The notes under the pieces were generated by a model. The model was given only the letters and a program-made list of their open reading frames with translations, made no database searches and was not told the origin of the DNA. From Acinetobacter sp. LoGeW2-3 (GTDB lineage: Bacteria; Pseudomonadota; Gammaproteobacteria; Pseudomonadales; Moraxellaceae): a stretch of 64,000 nucleotides of DNA. This document shows positions 35,965 through 44,883 of the stretch, piece by piece. Position 1 is the stretch's first letter; every line of letters starts with the position of its first letter. Location: contig NZ_CP024011.1 of NCBI RefSeq assembly GCF_002688565.1, positions 1,550,001-1,614,000 on the forward strand, written 5' to 3'. Position numbers and translations under genes: made by a program.

Positions 35965-37266
35965 TCACTTCAACTTTTGCTGCACTTTCAGTGCATATAC
36001 CGTATTTGCTCCCACTGCTGGCAGAACATCGTGATAAGGCATACTACGCATGGCACGTAATAAAAATGGTGCCTGATCATGAATCTTCATGCTGCTGGTC
36101 ATTTGAAATAAAGTGCCATGATTCTGCGGCAGCAGTTTCATGCTTGCCTTTACAAATTTGAGATCTCCGCCAATCGCATCAAACTGACTTTGCAAAGGTG
36201 AAGGCTGTTGGTAACGCAGTTTAAAATCGAATGGAATTTGAATCACACCCAGTCCCACTGACACCTTATAGTTAGCATCCATCTGCTGACGATTTACTGG
36301 ATTCAGTTCCACCTTGCGGATCTGTCGTGGAAATAATTGCTGACTGGCATCTGCTGCGAGCCAAGGTTGCAGTTTTTGTACGGGTTGCGGGTAATAATGA
36401 AAACTGGTGCTAAAGCGCATGTTTTCTGGTGTCTGTCCGTATTTAAGCTGATGTGCAGGCAGAATAAAACTGACAGGCTGGGCAGACTGTTGACTCAGTT
36501 GGCTGATTTTCTGTATCTGTGCGGTATTGAACTGAACTTGCGGAATCTGGCTTGCAGATAAGGGCGTAATGGTCTGGGATTTAAAGCGTTGCTGTAATGC
36601 TTCAAGCAAGAAAGCATTGGTGCCGGCCGGGATTCCCAATTTAGCTTCAGGTAAAGCATTCAGAATTTTGCTAAATAAAAAGCCTTTTGGCTGATCTAAA
36701 TCTCCCCATTGGGTCACAGTAACCAGGGTTTTATTCGACCCGAGTGCAAACCATTCTAGTCGTCCTGCACCATAAGGAATCGGCGCATCTACAATCAGGG
36801 TTTCAATACTATTCTCGGTCACATGATGCTGCATCACCACATTTTCCTTGAAATTTAATACTGGAATGGGTGTAGGGATATGCACCTGATAACGTACTTG
36901 CTGAATGCTGCCTCGAGATTCTAAAATCTTGGCAGACTTGAGTGCCGGAAAAAGGCCAGCATAGCCTTGATAGTTTAAAAGATGCTTTTTAACTTGGGCT
37001 TCAGGGATCGGCAACACCACGGCACTGCTATAAAACTGCACTCTTTGAGCAGTCGATTGCTTAAAGGTCGGGAGTTGTAAGGATTGCCGAGGATGTGCAT
37101 AGATCAATAGCCGGTCACCAGTCAAATCGGCTAGCTGCTGCGGACCACCGGAAAAAACATCAATACTGCTTGGAAGTGCGGGTGTCCAAGGAATGATTTT
37201 CGCCCAGCTAATAGGAATATAAGTCGTGCAGAGGCAGAGAAGCAGACACGATTTTAGTGATTTCAT
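35965..37266 (-). CDS. Exported protein with SRPBCC/START-like region, unknown function
   Basis: 433 residues with a signal peptide (MKSLKSCLLLCLCTTYIPISWA). Residues about 75-215 (SAVVLPIPEAQVKKHLLNYQGYAGLFPALKS-type pattern, then GAGRLEWFAL) look like a START/SRPBCC ligand-binding fold, and a second related pattern may occur in the C-terminal half. Probably periplasmic. No partner gene adjoins it. The fold assignment is tentative. Confidence 0.65.
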   Translation of the reverse strand: MKSLKSCLLLCLCTTYIPISWAKIIPWTPALPSSIDVFSGGPQQLADLTGDRLLIYAHPRQSLQLPTFKQSTAQRVQFYSSAVVLPIPEAQVKKHLLNYQGYAGLFPALKSAKILESRGSIQQVRYQVHIPTPIPVLNFKENVVMQHHVTENSIETLIVDAPIPYGAGRLEWFALGSNKTLVTVTQWGDLDQPKGFLFSKILNALPEAKLGIPAGTNAFLLEALQQRFKSQTITPLSASQIPQVQFNTAQIQKISQLSQQSAQPVSFILPAHQLKYGQTPENMRFSTSFHYYPQPVQKLQPWLAADASQQLFPRQIRKVELNPVNRQQMDANYKVSVGLGVIQIPFDFKLRYQQPSPLQSQFDAIGGDLKFVKASMKLLPQNHGTLFQMTSSMKIHDQAPFLLRAMRSMPYHDVLPAVGANTVYALKVQQKLK

Positions 37267-37437
37267 ACAACGTCCTGTTGTGCATTTTATTATTCTGATA
37301 CTGGTGAATTAAAAACGATTTTTATAGCCAGCGAAAGCACAGATATGTAATTCATTTCCGAATACATTTTGTTAATGGGGAGAGCAGTGAATTTGATATA
37401 GTATCACTCAAGGATTTCTATATTTTGATGTGATGCT

Positions 37438-37935
37438 ATGACTGAGTCAGCACCGACTTTATCGACCCGCTATTTTCTGACTTTGGAAGAATCTCAGGAC
37501 GGATTTGCCTTGGCCACTTTTGGCAAGAAGCAGATCAGCCGCTTCCTGACACCATTGGTGAGTATCGGGATCATCATCTGGGGCTTTTCTATGGGCTTCG
37601 ATGGTGTAGGGCGTTATTACGTGGCACTGGGTGCATTCTTTCTACTGTTACAAGGCATCATGCGTTACTGGTTCCTGCCAATGATGTTCAAGCGTCAGTT
37701 TGTGAAATACCAGTTTGGCAAGAGCGAGCAGGGCATTGACCTGTATCAGGACCATGCACAAATCTTTCATAATGGCCGCAGCAAGATTGTACCTTATAGT
37801 GAAGTACAAAACTTTGCCAAAGGTAAGCTGACCTATATGCTGGAACTCAAAAATCGTACCGTGGTCATTGTGCCTAAGCGTGCCTTTGCCGATGCCACTG
37901 AACAAGGCATTTTCGAACATACTTTCAAGAAATAA
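37438..37935 (+). CDS. YcxB-like membrane protein
   Basis: 165 residues with two membrane helices (about 36-54 and 60-77) and a C-terminal YcxB-like domain (GIDLYQDHAQIFHNGRSKIVPYSEV). Function unknown in the family. 31 bases upstream of the fumarylacetoacetase-family gene and likely co-transcribed. Confidence 0.75.
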   Translation: MTESAPTLSTRYFLTLEESQDGFALATFGKKQISRFLTPLVSIGIIIWGFSMGFDGVGRYYVALGAFFLLLQGIMRYWFLPMMFKRQFVKYQFGKSEQGIDLYQDHAQIFHNGRSKIVPYSEVQNFAKGKLTYMLELKNRTVVIVPKRAFADATEQGIFEHTFKK

Positions 37936-37966
37936 GTTCAATATTTATCAGGGAAAATAGTCAATC

Positions 37967-38608
37967 ATGAGTACACGTCTATCCAAGATTGTTTGTGTCG
38001 GCCGCAGTTATGCAGATCATGCCAAAGAACTGGGTAATGCCATTCCAGACCGTCCGGTACTGTTTATCAAGCCACCAAGTGCATTAGGCGATCTGGATGC
38101 GGGGATTGACTGGAATCGTGATCTGGGCAGCTGTCATTATGAATGTGAATTGAGTCTGCGTATTGACCGTACCCTGAAAAATGAAACTGATCCTGCAAAA
38201 GCTTTAGAGGCGGTGGGTGCGGTGACTCTAGGTCTGGATCTGACTTTGCGTGATTTGCAGGATGACTTGAAGAAAAAAGGCCAGCCATGGGAACGTGCCA
38301 AGGCTTATGATGGTGCTTGTTTGCTCTCTGACTGGGTGCCTGTTGAGGACGTAGTGAATGACTGGAAAGATGTGCACTATACCTTGCATGTGAATGATGA
38401 ACTGCGTCAGAAAGGTGATACTGCTTTATTGATCTTTGATGTGGGCACATTGCTGGCGGATATTAGCCAAGTATTTACTTTGGAAGAAGGCGATGTGGTA
38501 ATGACGGGTACGCCAGCAGGTGTTGCGGCATTGCAATCTGGCGAACAGCTGAAAATGACCTTACAAGGCAAAGATCAGGAATATGTCTGGACGACTTTTG
38601 TGAAATAA
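37967..38608 (+). CDS. Fumarylacetoacetate hydrolase-family protein
   Basis: A 213-residue metal-dependent hydrolase/decarboxylase of the FAH family (YcgM/FAHD1-like). It shows KIVCVGRSYADHAKELGN at the N-terminus, the metal-binding glutamates in CHYECELSL, and the C-terminal VVMTGTPAGVAAL. Possible reactions include acylpyruvate hydrolysis or oxaloacetate decarboxylation. Substrate not determinable from sequence. Confidence 0.9.
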   Translation: MSTRLSKIVCVGRSYADHAKELGNAIPDRPVLFIKPPSALGDLDAGIDWNRDLGSCHYECELSLRIDRTLKNETDPAKALEAVGAVTLGLDLTLRDLQDDLKKKGQPWERAKAYDGACLLSDWVPVEDVVNDWKDVHYTLHVNDELRQKGDTALLIFDVGTLLADISQVFTLEEGDVVMTGTPAGVAALQSGEQLKMTLQGKDQEYVWTTFVK

Positions 38609-38627
38609 GTTGAATCTTGCTTAGAAA

Positions 38628-38657
38628 AAAAGGAGTTTAAAGACTCCTTATTTTATT
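38628..38657 (+). terminator. Terminator of the YcxB-FAH pair
   Basis: AGGAGT (38631-38636) pairs with ACTCCT (38643-38648), followed by TATTTTATT. From here to 38903 I see no gene. Confidence 0.75.
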
Positions 38658-38903
38658 GGGAATTTTATTAAGTAGTAGTATACGCAGGCTAAGTTTTATT
38701 AAGTTGAGCATCAAATAATATTAATAAAAATAAAAGGTTCCATGTGAAATCCCTAAATTGTGAGCCAAAGAATAAGCTCACTCATTCGTATTTTTAAATT
38801 TAAGTTAATAGAAAAATATAGTGAATGATCCAATTTAAGGCCTCGCTTTTTACTTTGATAGATTTATAGTGTGCATCTTTGATGATGTTTGTAGAGTTAA
38901 ATT

Positions 38904-39824
38904 GTGGAGCAGCGTAAAGCGCTTAATGCGCAAGCCTCATTAATCATGTTTGTCTTGTGCATGCTGTGGGGACTCCAGCAGGTTGTACTTAAGCTGGCAG
39001 CGCCAGATATTTCAGCTTTAATGCAGATTGCATTGCGTTCAGCCTTATCGGCATTCATGGTGTATCCACTGATTCAAGCAGGTGTACGTCGGCAATTATG
39101 GAGTAGAAACTATCTTTCGGCTGGTCTACTGGTTGGTGTATTGTTCGCTTTAGAGTTCTACCTGGTCTCTGAAGCACTGCGTTATACCTCTGCCTCACAT
39201 ACCATCGTATTGCTGTATACCGCACCCATTTTCGTGGCATTAGGACTACATTGGAAACTTCCTTCGGAACATTTATCTCCGCTTCAGTGGGGCGGTATTC
39301 TGGTTGCATTCAGTGGGATCGTAGTAAGTTTTTTATTTCGTAGTCAAACTGGTCATGCGATGCAAGTCAGTGTGCTGCGGGGTGATTTATTGGCCTTAAT
39401 GGCGGGGATATTCTGGGCGGCGACTACGGTGAGTGTTCGATTAACACGATTAGCTGAAGCGCCAGCCACGCAGACTTTATTCTATCAACTGTTGATGGGT
39501 GGCATCATCTTATTACCTCTCACTTGGATGACAGGGCAAGTCACAGTGAATTGGACAACACTCTCTATTTCTAGTTTGATCTTTCATACCGTTGTCATTT
39601 CTTTTGCCAGTTATCTGATCTGGTTCTGGATGCTGAAAAAATACTTAGCTTCACGTCTGGGTGTATTCTCTTTTCTCACGCCAGTATTTGGGATGATTTT
39701 TGGAATTCTGCTCCTTAATGAAAAGGTAGAGATGAACTTTATTATCGGTACGATCATGGTCATGCTTGGTGTAGTGTTGGTGAGTTTACAGGGCTGGCTG
39801 AAGCCGAAAAATATAAAAGCTTAA
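38904..39824 (+). CDS. EamA/DMT-family transporter
   Basis: A 306-residue inner-membrane protein with ten predicted helices and two EamA repeats (LFYQLLMGGIILL opens part of the second). Starts with GTG at 38904 with a weak ribosome site; the first ATG is at 38946 and would cut into the first helix. Likely a small-molecule exporter. Different in sequence from the DMT protein at 27422-28309. Confidence 0.83.
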   Translation: MEQRKALNAQASLIMFVLCMLWGLQQVVLKLAAPDISALMQIALRSALSAFMVYPLIQAGVRRQLWSRNYLSAGLLVGVLFALEFYLVSEALRYTSASHTIVLLYTAPIFVALGLHWKLPSEHLSPLQWGGILVAFSGIVVSFLFRSQTGHAMQVSVLRGDLLALMAGIFWAATTVSVRLTRLAEAPATQTLFYQLLMGGIILLPLTWMTGQVTVNWTTLSISSLIFHTVVISFASYLIWFWMLKKYLASRLGVFSFLTPVFGMIFGILLLNEKVEMNFIIGTIMVMLGVVLVSLQGWLKPKNIKA

Positions 39825-39890
39825 GACATTTTTATAGAGAGTATTTAATAGGCGTGAGTAATACGGCGAAAATAAGATCTTACCCTAATA

Positions 39891-39921
39891 AAAGATCCTC
39901 TCTTATGAGAGGATTTTTTAT
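39891..39921. terminator. Bidirectional terminator
   Basis: ATCCTCTC (39895-39902) pairs with GAGAGGAT (39907-39914), with A- and T-runs on either side, between two convergent genes. Confidence 0.85.
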
Positions 39922-39930
39922 TAGAAGTGT

Positions 39931-41214
39931 TTAAGCTTTAGGCTGAGCTGGAGGTTCATTTTGTGCTTCTTTCTGCTTGAATAGCTCCGAAAGTGGAATG
40001 CCCAGATTTTCTGCCAGATACTGATCTGCATCTCGTAATTTCGGCTGTAGTCGTTGCATCCATAGGTCATCAATTTGAACATTTTCAATTTGATGCGTAT
40101 GTGGCAGAGCATAAGGAAGTTTGAGGTAGAAATCCCAAAAATTGACCTGATCCAGATCGCGTACCAGAACATATTCATTATCGTCGGTACGTTTAATTAA
40201 ATTCTGCTTTTCAAACATGGTGATATAGCTTGGTAAGCGGCCAATTTCATCACGCCCTAAGACTTCAAGTGCCTGTGACTCGCTAATACTTTCTCCAGTT
40301 TTCTGCTTACGATAAAACAATTCCAGTAAATCCAGCAACATTAGGATTGGATGGCTTTTACGATCCTGACCGGATTCAAAAGCAGTAATCGCATAACTAA
40401 TCTCTACACCGAGCAGGACGATATTCCAGGAGAGATAAATCCAGAGCAGGAAAATAGGAACTGCTGCAAAAGCCCCATAAACAATTTCATAACTGGTGAA
40501 ATTGGCCATGATTACGCCAAACAGATTCTTTAAAAGTTCAAAGACCACGGCACTAAATACACCCCCGACCAGTGCAGATTTAATCGGTACACTGCGGTTA
40601 GGAATGGTCCAGTTCAGGATGAAAAAACCGAGAATAGTCAGAGAAAATGAAATTAGCCAGAGTATAAAAGCGCCGTCCAGTTCATAGCCAGCAAAGTTAT
40701 TGCTCAGCACATTCATAGAAGCTACGGTCGAGGAAATCACGAAAGCGCTGCCGAGTAAAATCGGACCTAGTGAGATAATAGTCCAGTAGCGCATAAAGCC
40801 GATAATCCCGCCACGGGTTTCGGTGACACGCCAGATCCGGTTAAAGACAGTTTCAATACTGGTCAGCATCATTACTGTGGTAATAAACAGGAACAGGATC
40901 CCGATAATCGTCAGATTACTGGATTTATCGGTAAAGGCGCTGAGTGCTTTGTCAAAAGCAATGGTGGTCTTAGGTAGGAAATTGGTATAAATCATTTCCT
41001 GAAGCTGTTGACGAGCGGGTTCTAAAGCCTTTATTGACGAGATGATGACCAGAAACACCGTCAGCATAGGAACAACGGCAAACAGGGTAGTATAAGTCAG
41101 TGAGCCGGCCTGTTCACGGCAGCGGTCAGCCTCAAAGCGCCTGAGTACAAATAAAATAAATTGAAACCAGTGTTTTTCATAGAAAGGTAATTTCTTTAAG
41201 TATTCAACGATCAT
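39931..41214 (-). CDS. YihY/BrkB-family inner-membrane protein
   Basis: 427 residues. Six membrane helices lie in the first 290 residues; the family signature AGSLTYTTLFAVVPMLTVFL is at about 37-56. The C-terminal 130 residues form a cytoplasmic domain with a winged-helix-like stretch (SESQALEVLGRDEIGRLPSYI). Once mis-annotated as RNase BN, the family has no established function in bacteria. Confidence 0.88.
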   Translation of the reverse strand: MIVEYLKKLPFYEKHWFQFILFVLRRFEADRCREQAGSLTYTTLFAVVPMLTVFLVIISSIKALEPARQQLQEMIYTNFLPKTTIAFDKALSAFTDKSSNLTIIGILFLFITTVMMLTSIETVFNRIWRVTETRGGIIGFMRYWTIISLGPILLGSAFVISSTVASMNVLSNNFAGYELDGAFILWLISFSLTILGFFILNWTIPNRSVPIKSALVGGVFSAVVFELLKNLFGVIMANFTSYEIVYGAFAAVPIFLLWIYLSWNIVLLGVEISYAITAFESGQDRKSHPILMLLDLLELFYRKQKTGESISESQALEVLGRDEIGRLPSYITMFEKQNLIKRTDDNEYVLVRDLDQVNFWDFYLKLPYALPHTHQIENVQIDDLWMQRLQPKLRDADQYLAENLGIPLSELFKQKEAQNEPPAQPKA

Positions 41215-41325
41215 GCGCTTGTTATCTCAATTTTTTATACATCATGAATTTTCTGGTTCAGCTTACCCAAAAAAACAGAAAAATACCGTATAGTTTTCTT
41301 TTTTTAAGTATCGAACATTCATATT

Positions 41326-41922
41326 ATGCAACCTTATGTCCTTGTTTTATATTACAGCAAATATGGTTCAGTTAAAGAAATGGCACATCTGATTGCCAAC
41401 GGGGTGGAATCTGCAGGTATGGCAGTGAAAATCAGAACAGTGCCTAATATTTCGACTGTGGTGAAGGAAGCCGAGCCAAGTATTCCAGCAGAAGGGGATA
41501 TCTACTGCACGCTCGATGAACTGGCAAACTGTTCGGCTCTAGCAGTAGGTTCACCGACACGTTTTGGCAACATGGCTGCTGAAATGAAATATTTTTGGGA
41601 TCAGACTACCAGTCTTTGGCTGAATGGGGCATTACACGGCAAGCCAGCCTGTGTGTTTACAGCATCTGGTGCAATGCATGGTGGTCAGGAAAGTACGTTG
41701 CTGAGTATACTACCGCCGTTGTTCCACCACGGTATGATCATTATGGGACTGAGTAATGCAGTTCCTGCACTGTCAAATACCAAAACGGGTGGTACACCAT
41801 ACGGTGCCAGCCATGTCAGTGGTGCACGTCATGACCAAGCACTCAGTCAGGATGAAAAGTTACTTTGTGAAGCACAAGGTAAGCGTCTAGCAGAAGTAGC
41901 CTTAAAGTTAAATCGGGCTTGA
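41326..41922 (+). CDS. wrbA: NAD(P)H:quinone oxidoreductase WrbA
   Basis: A 198-residue flavodoxin-fold FMN enzyme that reduces quinones by two electrons. The FMN phosphate loop YYSKYGSVKEMA, the flavin block GSPTRFGNMAAEMKYFWDQT and TASGAMHGGQESTL are all present. Normal length. Monocistronic, convergent with the zinc-ribbon/glycine-zipper gene. Confidence 0.93.
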   Translation: MQPYVLVLYYSKYGSVKEMAHLIANGVESAGMAVKIRTVPNISTVVKEAEPSIPAEGDIYCTLDELANCSALAVGSPTRFGNMAAEMKYFWDQTTSLWLNGALHGKPACVFTASGAMHGGQESTLLSILPPLFHHGMIIMGLSNAVPALSNTKTGGTPYGASHVSGARHDQALSQDEKLLCEAQGKRLAEVALKLNRA

Positions 41923-41948
41923 GCATTTTCAATTAAGACAATAAGGTT

Positions 41949-42365
41949 TCAGGCCTTATTGTCCTGATCATTAGATTCTAGGGTGGCATCTTTATTCGAT
42001 TCAAGTGCCTGAGGATCTGTTATCTGGACATTAAAGCGATGTTTGCACTTCAGACAACGGTAGTCTAGAAATAAGTTACGATCCACGGTTACACCAGCTT
42101 TCTTGCCTAAAAAGTTACCGACTACACCGCCTGTAATACCCACACTAATTGCCCCGACAAAAGTTCCGACAGTTCCGCCGACAATCACTCCCAATGGGCC
42201 TGCCACGGTACCAATCGCTGCACCAATAGAGGCACCTGAAGCCGCACCACCTACTGTTCCTGCTGTTGCCCCCGCAGAGGTCATTAGCAGACCGCCAATT
42301 TTTTTCAGATTTTGTTCATGATCACGTTGTTCAATATCTGTTGAGCCACATTTTGGACATTGCAT
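41949..42365 (-). CDS. Glycine-zipper protein split into a zinc ribbon
   Basis: 138 residues. CPKC at residues 3-6 and CLKC at 104-107 would form one Cys4 zinc ribbon, but they are separated by about 70 residues of glycine-zipper sequence (GGLLMTSAGATAGTVGG to VVGNFLGKKAG) that should make a helical hairpin in a membrane. The last 20 residues are acidic and disordered. I do not recognise a named family. A 10-bp inverted repeat (41938-41958) overlaps the 3' end of the gene. Confidence 0.7.
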   Translation of the reverse strand: MQCPKCGSTDIEQRDHEQNLKKIGGLLMTSAGATAGTVGGAASGASIGAAIGTVAGPLGVIVGGTVGTFVGAISVGITGGVVGNFLGKKAGVTVDRNLFLDYRCLKCKHRFNVQITDPQALESNKDATLESNDQDNKA

Positions 42366-43226
42366 AGGTTATTCCATCAACGATTATTCTTTGCTGCTAT
42401 GCAGCATAGTTATGATTTGTCATTTTGCCTCATCAGGCAGGTTAGAATGACGTTTCTAAAGTATGTCTGCTCTATGTTTTTATGTCAGGGGCATTTCCTG
42501 CCAATTTGATTGTAGATGAAGTGCGAATAAGGCTTTGTATTTCAGCTGTAAATTAAAACTTAGTCTTAGAGATTCTTTATTTTCTCGATGTGTCATGATC
42601 TGCATGTATTAAAAATAAGATCCTCCGCATACCCTTTTTACTTTTTATAAGAATAATTTTACTTGTCAACTTTTTACACTAAATAACATGATGTTCATAA
42701 ATTTTAATTAAGCGTCTCTTAATAGGTGTATTTGGTATCTGTATTAGGGTTTTTAATTTGAGAAATTTTATAGGGTAAAAAATATATTTTAAAAAATAGT
42801 CTTTCGTATAATCGTGTAATTATATTTCTTAATAAAGTGATTTTTTAATTTTTATTAAAATATAAGTTTTTATAAAGTGAAAAATAATTAATAAATGATC
42901 GTGAAAAAGCATCATAAATATTTCTATAACTAGGTTGATTATTTGGTTTTATAAATACATTGAAAATATTAATTCAATTCATATTTAAAAATTGAATGTA
43001 TATTTCGATAAATTTTATAAAAAATTTTTTATAATAGTAAAATTCAAAACAAATAATCTAAAATAAATAAAAACAATAATTTAAATTTTATTAAAAATAA
43101 TAAAATATGTGAATAATAATTAAATGTAATTTTTAAATTTTTATATGATCTAATTTTTGTCAGATAAATTAAATCTTAATTAAGCAGAAATTAAATAAAC
43201 ATACTAAATTAGAGGATATTAAGGAT
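42366..43226. other. 861-bp AT-rich intergenic region
   Basis: There is no open frame with a ribosome site. From about 42640 to 43200 the sequence is extremely AT-rich with many A- and T-tracts, unlike the rest of the window. It precedes the CsgG/HfaB-like operon and should hold its promoter and regulatory sites, possibly bound by an H-NS-like protein. No promoter is clear enough to call. Confidence 0.6.
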
Positions 43227-43604
43227 ATGAAAATATTGGTAATCAATGCAGGTTTATTGTATTTATTTTTTTTGAGCAACGCTTATGCTACCTCGGATGA
43301 GTGGACTCAGCGCTGGAAACCTTCACCTGCCCGTTCTAGTGAAAACTTAGTTCAAGCAAATCTGATTGAGCTTAGAGAGTCGGATTATTATTCTGGACTA
43401 GGAAAAACTACTGTTTATAGCACTTCGACCACCTCTATCGGTACGGTAAATACTCCAACTAATAATATTAATATAGAGGGTGCAGATAACAATATAGATA
43501 TTGCGAGTGAGTTGCTGAATGAAGCCCCTGTAAATTCAAACACCAATCAAAATACCAAGCAATGTCCTAACTTGAGTACTAGACAGGGAGAGTCAGTATG
43601 CTGA
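43227..43604 (+). CDS. Small exported protein, HfaA-like (putative surface fibre component)
   Basis: 125 residues with a signal peptide cleaved after NAYA (residue 21). The mature part is Asn/Ser/Thr-rich; the segment STSTTSIGTVNTP followed by NNINIEGADNNIDI resembles the Ser/Thr, Ile-Gly and alternating Asn/Val pattern of Caulobacter HfaA, a holdfast-anchor protein. There is one Cys pair near the C-terminus. It overlaps the CsgG/HfaB-like gene by seven bases, so the products are probably made together. Good AAGGAT ribosome site. Similarity is judged by eye and is weak. Confidence 0.6.
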   Translation: MKILVINAGLLYLFFLSNAYATSDEWTQRWKPSPARSSENLVQANLIELRESDYYSGLGKTTVYSTSTTSIGTVNTPTNNINIEGADNNIDIASELLNEAPVNSNTNQNTKQCPNLSTRQGESVC

Positions 43605-44800
43605 ATTTCTCATCCAGAAGAAAAATTTCTTTTGTGAGCCTCCCAATACTTTTGAGCTATTTCTTGACAGGGTGTACAGGTTTAGCCCCGGCTAACAAGA
43701 AGCCAGTTAAATTGGTACAAGGACCTCCTATTACCGATATTTTTACCCCTTTTGATATGGCTTTATCCTGTTTAAAGGGACAATTGCGCAATGATATCAG
43801 CTTTTCTGTAGGTGCGATCTTAGACCAGACAGGTAAAGATGTCGTTACCAATGGCGGTAGTGGAAAAATGGTGACCCAAGGCGCGGGAGATATGGTGCAG
43901 TCTGCCTTATTTCAGGCGGGAGTTAACTTAATGAACCGGCGTGATCCACGAATTATTGAAAGTGAAGCCAAGTGGGGCATCCGCGATCCAAGACAAATTC
44001 AAGCTTCTGACTACTATGTGACTGGCAGTATTAATAGTCTGGATTTTATTCCAGGCGGTGGATTTGACATGCAGATCGCTGGTGTTGGTCCGAATTACAG
44101 TCAAACCCGAATTATGGTCGGTTTGGATTTGTCTCTTACCGATACACGTACCAGTAAAGTGGTTGCGAATGTATCGTTACAGAAGCAGATTGCTGCACAG
44201 GACTATGGCATCAGTGCGGGTCGGTTTACTGGTCGTACCTTGTTAAATGTTCAGATCGGGAAAGGCGAACGTGAGGCGACCAATTTTGCTTTACGCCAAA
44301 TGCTGAATCTGGCCACTTTTGAATTACTCAGCCAAGTGGTTCCGCCCCCAGTTTTCGCTGGTTGCCGTGCACAAATACCACCTGAATATGGTCAGCTCAA
44401 TTTGACTCGAAGCTCTGTGGCCTTGCATAAGTACAAAAAAAGTCAGGAGAAAAGCAATATAGCTTCCAGCGCTGCTGTTCAGGAGCCAACTGTAACTGAA
44501 TCTTCTTCACCCAATGAAAAAAATAAATCAACCAATACACCGAGTAAAGATACGAAGCCACCTAAAAATAAAGAATCAGAAGTGATTCAGAATCCAGAGG
44601 CAGATCCTGAAATGAGTAAACAGGATTTAATTAAATATATCAGTAAGAAAAAACCTTCGTCGTCTTCAAGTGTAGTAAAGGACGAAAAAGATCGGCAAGA
44701 AATGAATTCTAAAGAAAAAGAAGAGGAGAAGGTATCCATGTTATGGGATGCCAATCCTGAAGTTATAGAAAATTACTGGTCAAGTTCTCAGCGTGATTAA
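43598..44800 (+). CDS. CsgG/HfaB-family outer-membrane secretion lipoprotein
   Basis: 400 residues with a lipoprotein signal and lipobox LTGC (Cys26). Residues about 40-255 are a CsgG/HfaB domain: it shows QSALFQAGVNLMNRRD, DYYVTGSINSLDF and the RIMVGLDLSLTDTRTSKVVANVSLQKQ strand pair. CsgG forms a nine-subunit outer-membrane channel for unfolded curli subunits; HfaB is the holdfast counterpart. After residue 265 is a 135-residue Lys/Glu/Ser/Pro-rich, probably disordered extension absent from CsgG. Neighbours are two small exported proteins, candidate clients. Confidence 0.85.
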   Translation: MLNFSSRRKISFVSLPILLSYFLTGCTGLAPANKKPVKLVQGPPITDIFTPFDMALSCLKGQLRNDISFSVGAILDQTGKDVVTNGGSGKMVTQGAGDMVQSALFQAGVNLMNRRDPRIIESEAKWGIRDPRQIQASDYYVTGSINSLDFIPGGGFDMQIAGVGPNYSQTRIMVGLDLSLTDTRTSKVVANVSLQKQIAAQDYGISAGRFTGRTLLNVQIGKGEREATNFALRQMLNLATFELLSQVVPPPVFAGCRAQIPPEYGQLNLTRSSVALHKYKKSQEKSNIASSAAVQEPTVTESSSPNEKNKSTNTPSKDTKPPKNKESEVIQNPEADPEMSKQDLIKYISKKKPSSSSSVVKDEKDRQEMNSKEKEEEKVSMLWDANPEVIENYWSSSQRD

Positions 44801-44812
44801 TTGACCAGTAAA

Positions 44813-44862
44813 AATGGGCTCGCTCCCATTATGAGAAAGAAATACTTAGCGAGAAGTATTTC
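44813..44862 (+). promoter_or_regulatory. Two adjacent RNA hairpins with complementary loops
   Basis: Hairpin 1: AATGGG (44813-44818), loop CTCGCT, CCCATT (44825-44830). Hairpin 2: GAAATACTT (44839-44847), loop AGCGAG, AAGTATTTC (44854-44862). The two six-base loops are exact reverse complements, so a kissing interaction is possible. The element lies just before the ribosome site of the third gene; no T-run follows. Confidence 0.65.
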
Positions 44863-44883
44863 AAAACTAAAAAAGGAAAAACA

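Noticed and set aside
41938..41958. Rho-independent terminator between wrbA and the glycine-zipper gene
   Set aside because: The inverted repeat GACAATAAGG/CCTTATTGTC is real but has no T-run on either side and overlaps coding sequence, so I did not call it a terminator.
42366..43226. CRISPR array or tandem repeats in the AT-rich spacer
   Set aside because: The spacer is low-complexity A/T sequence; I found no regularly spaced identical repeats.
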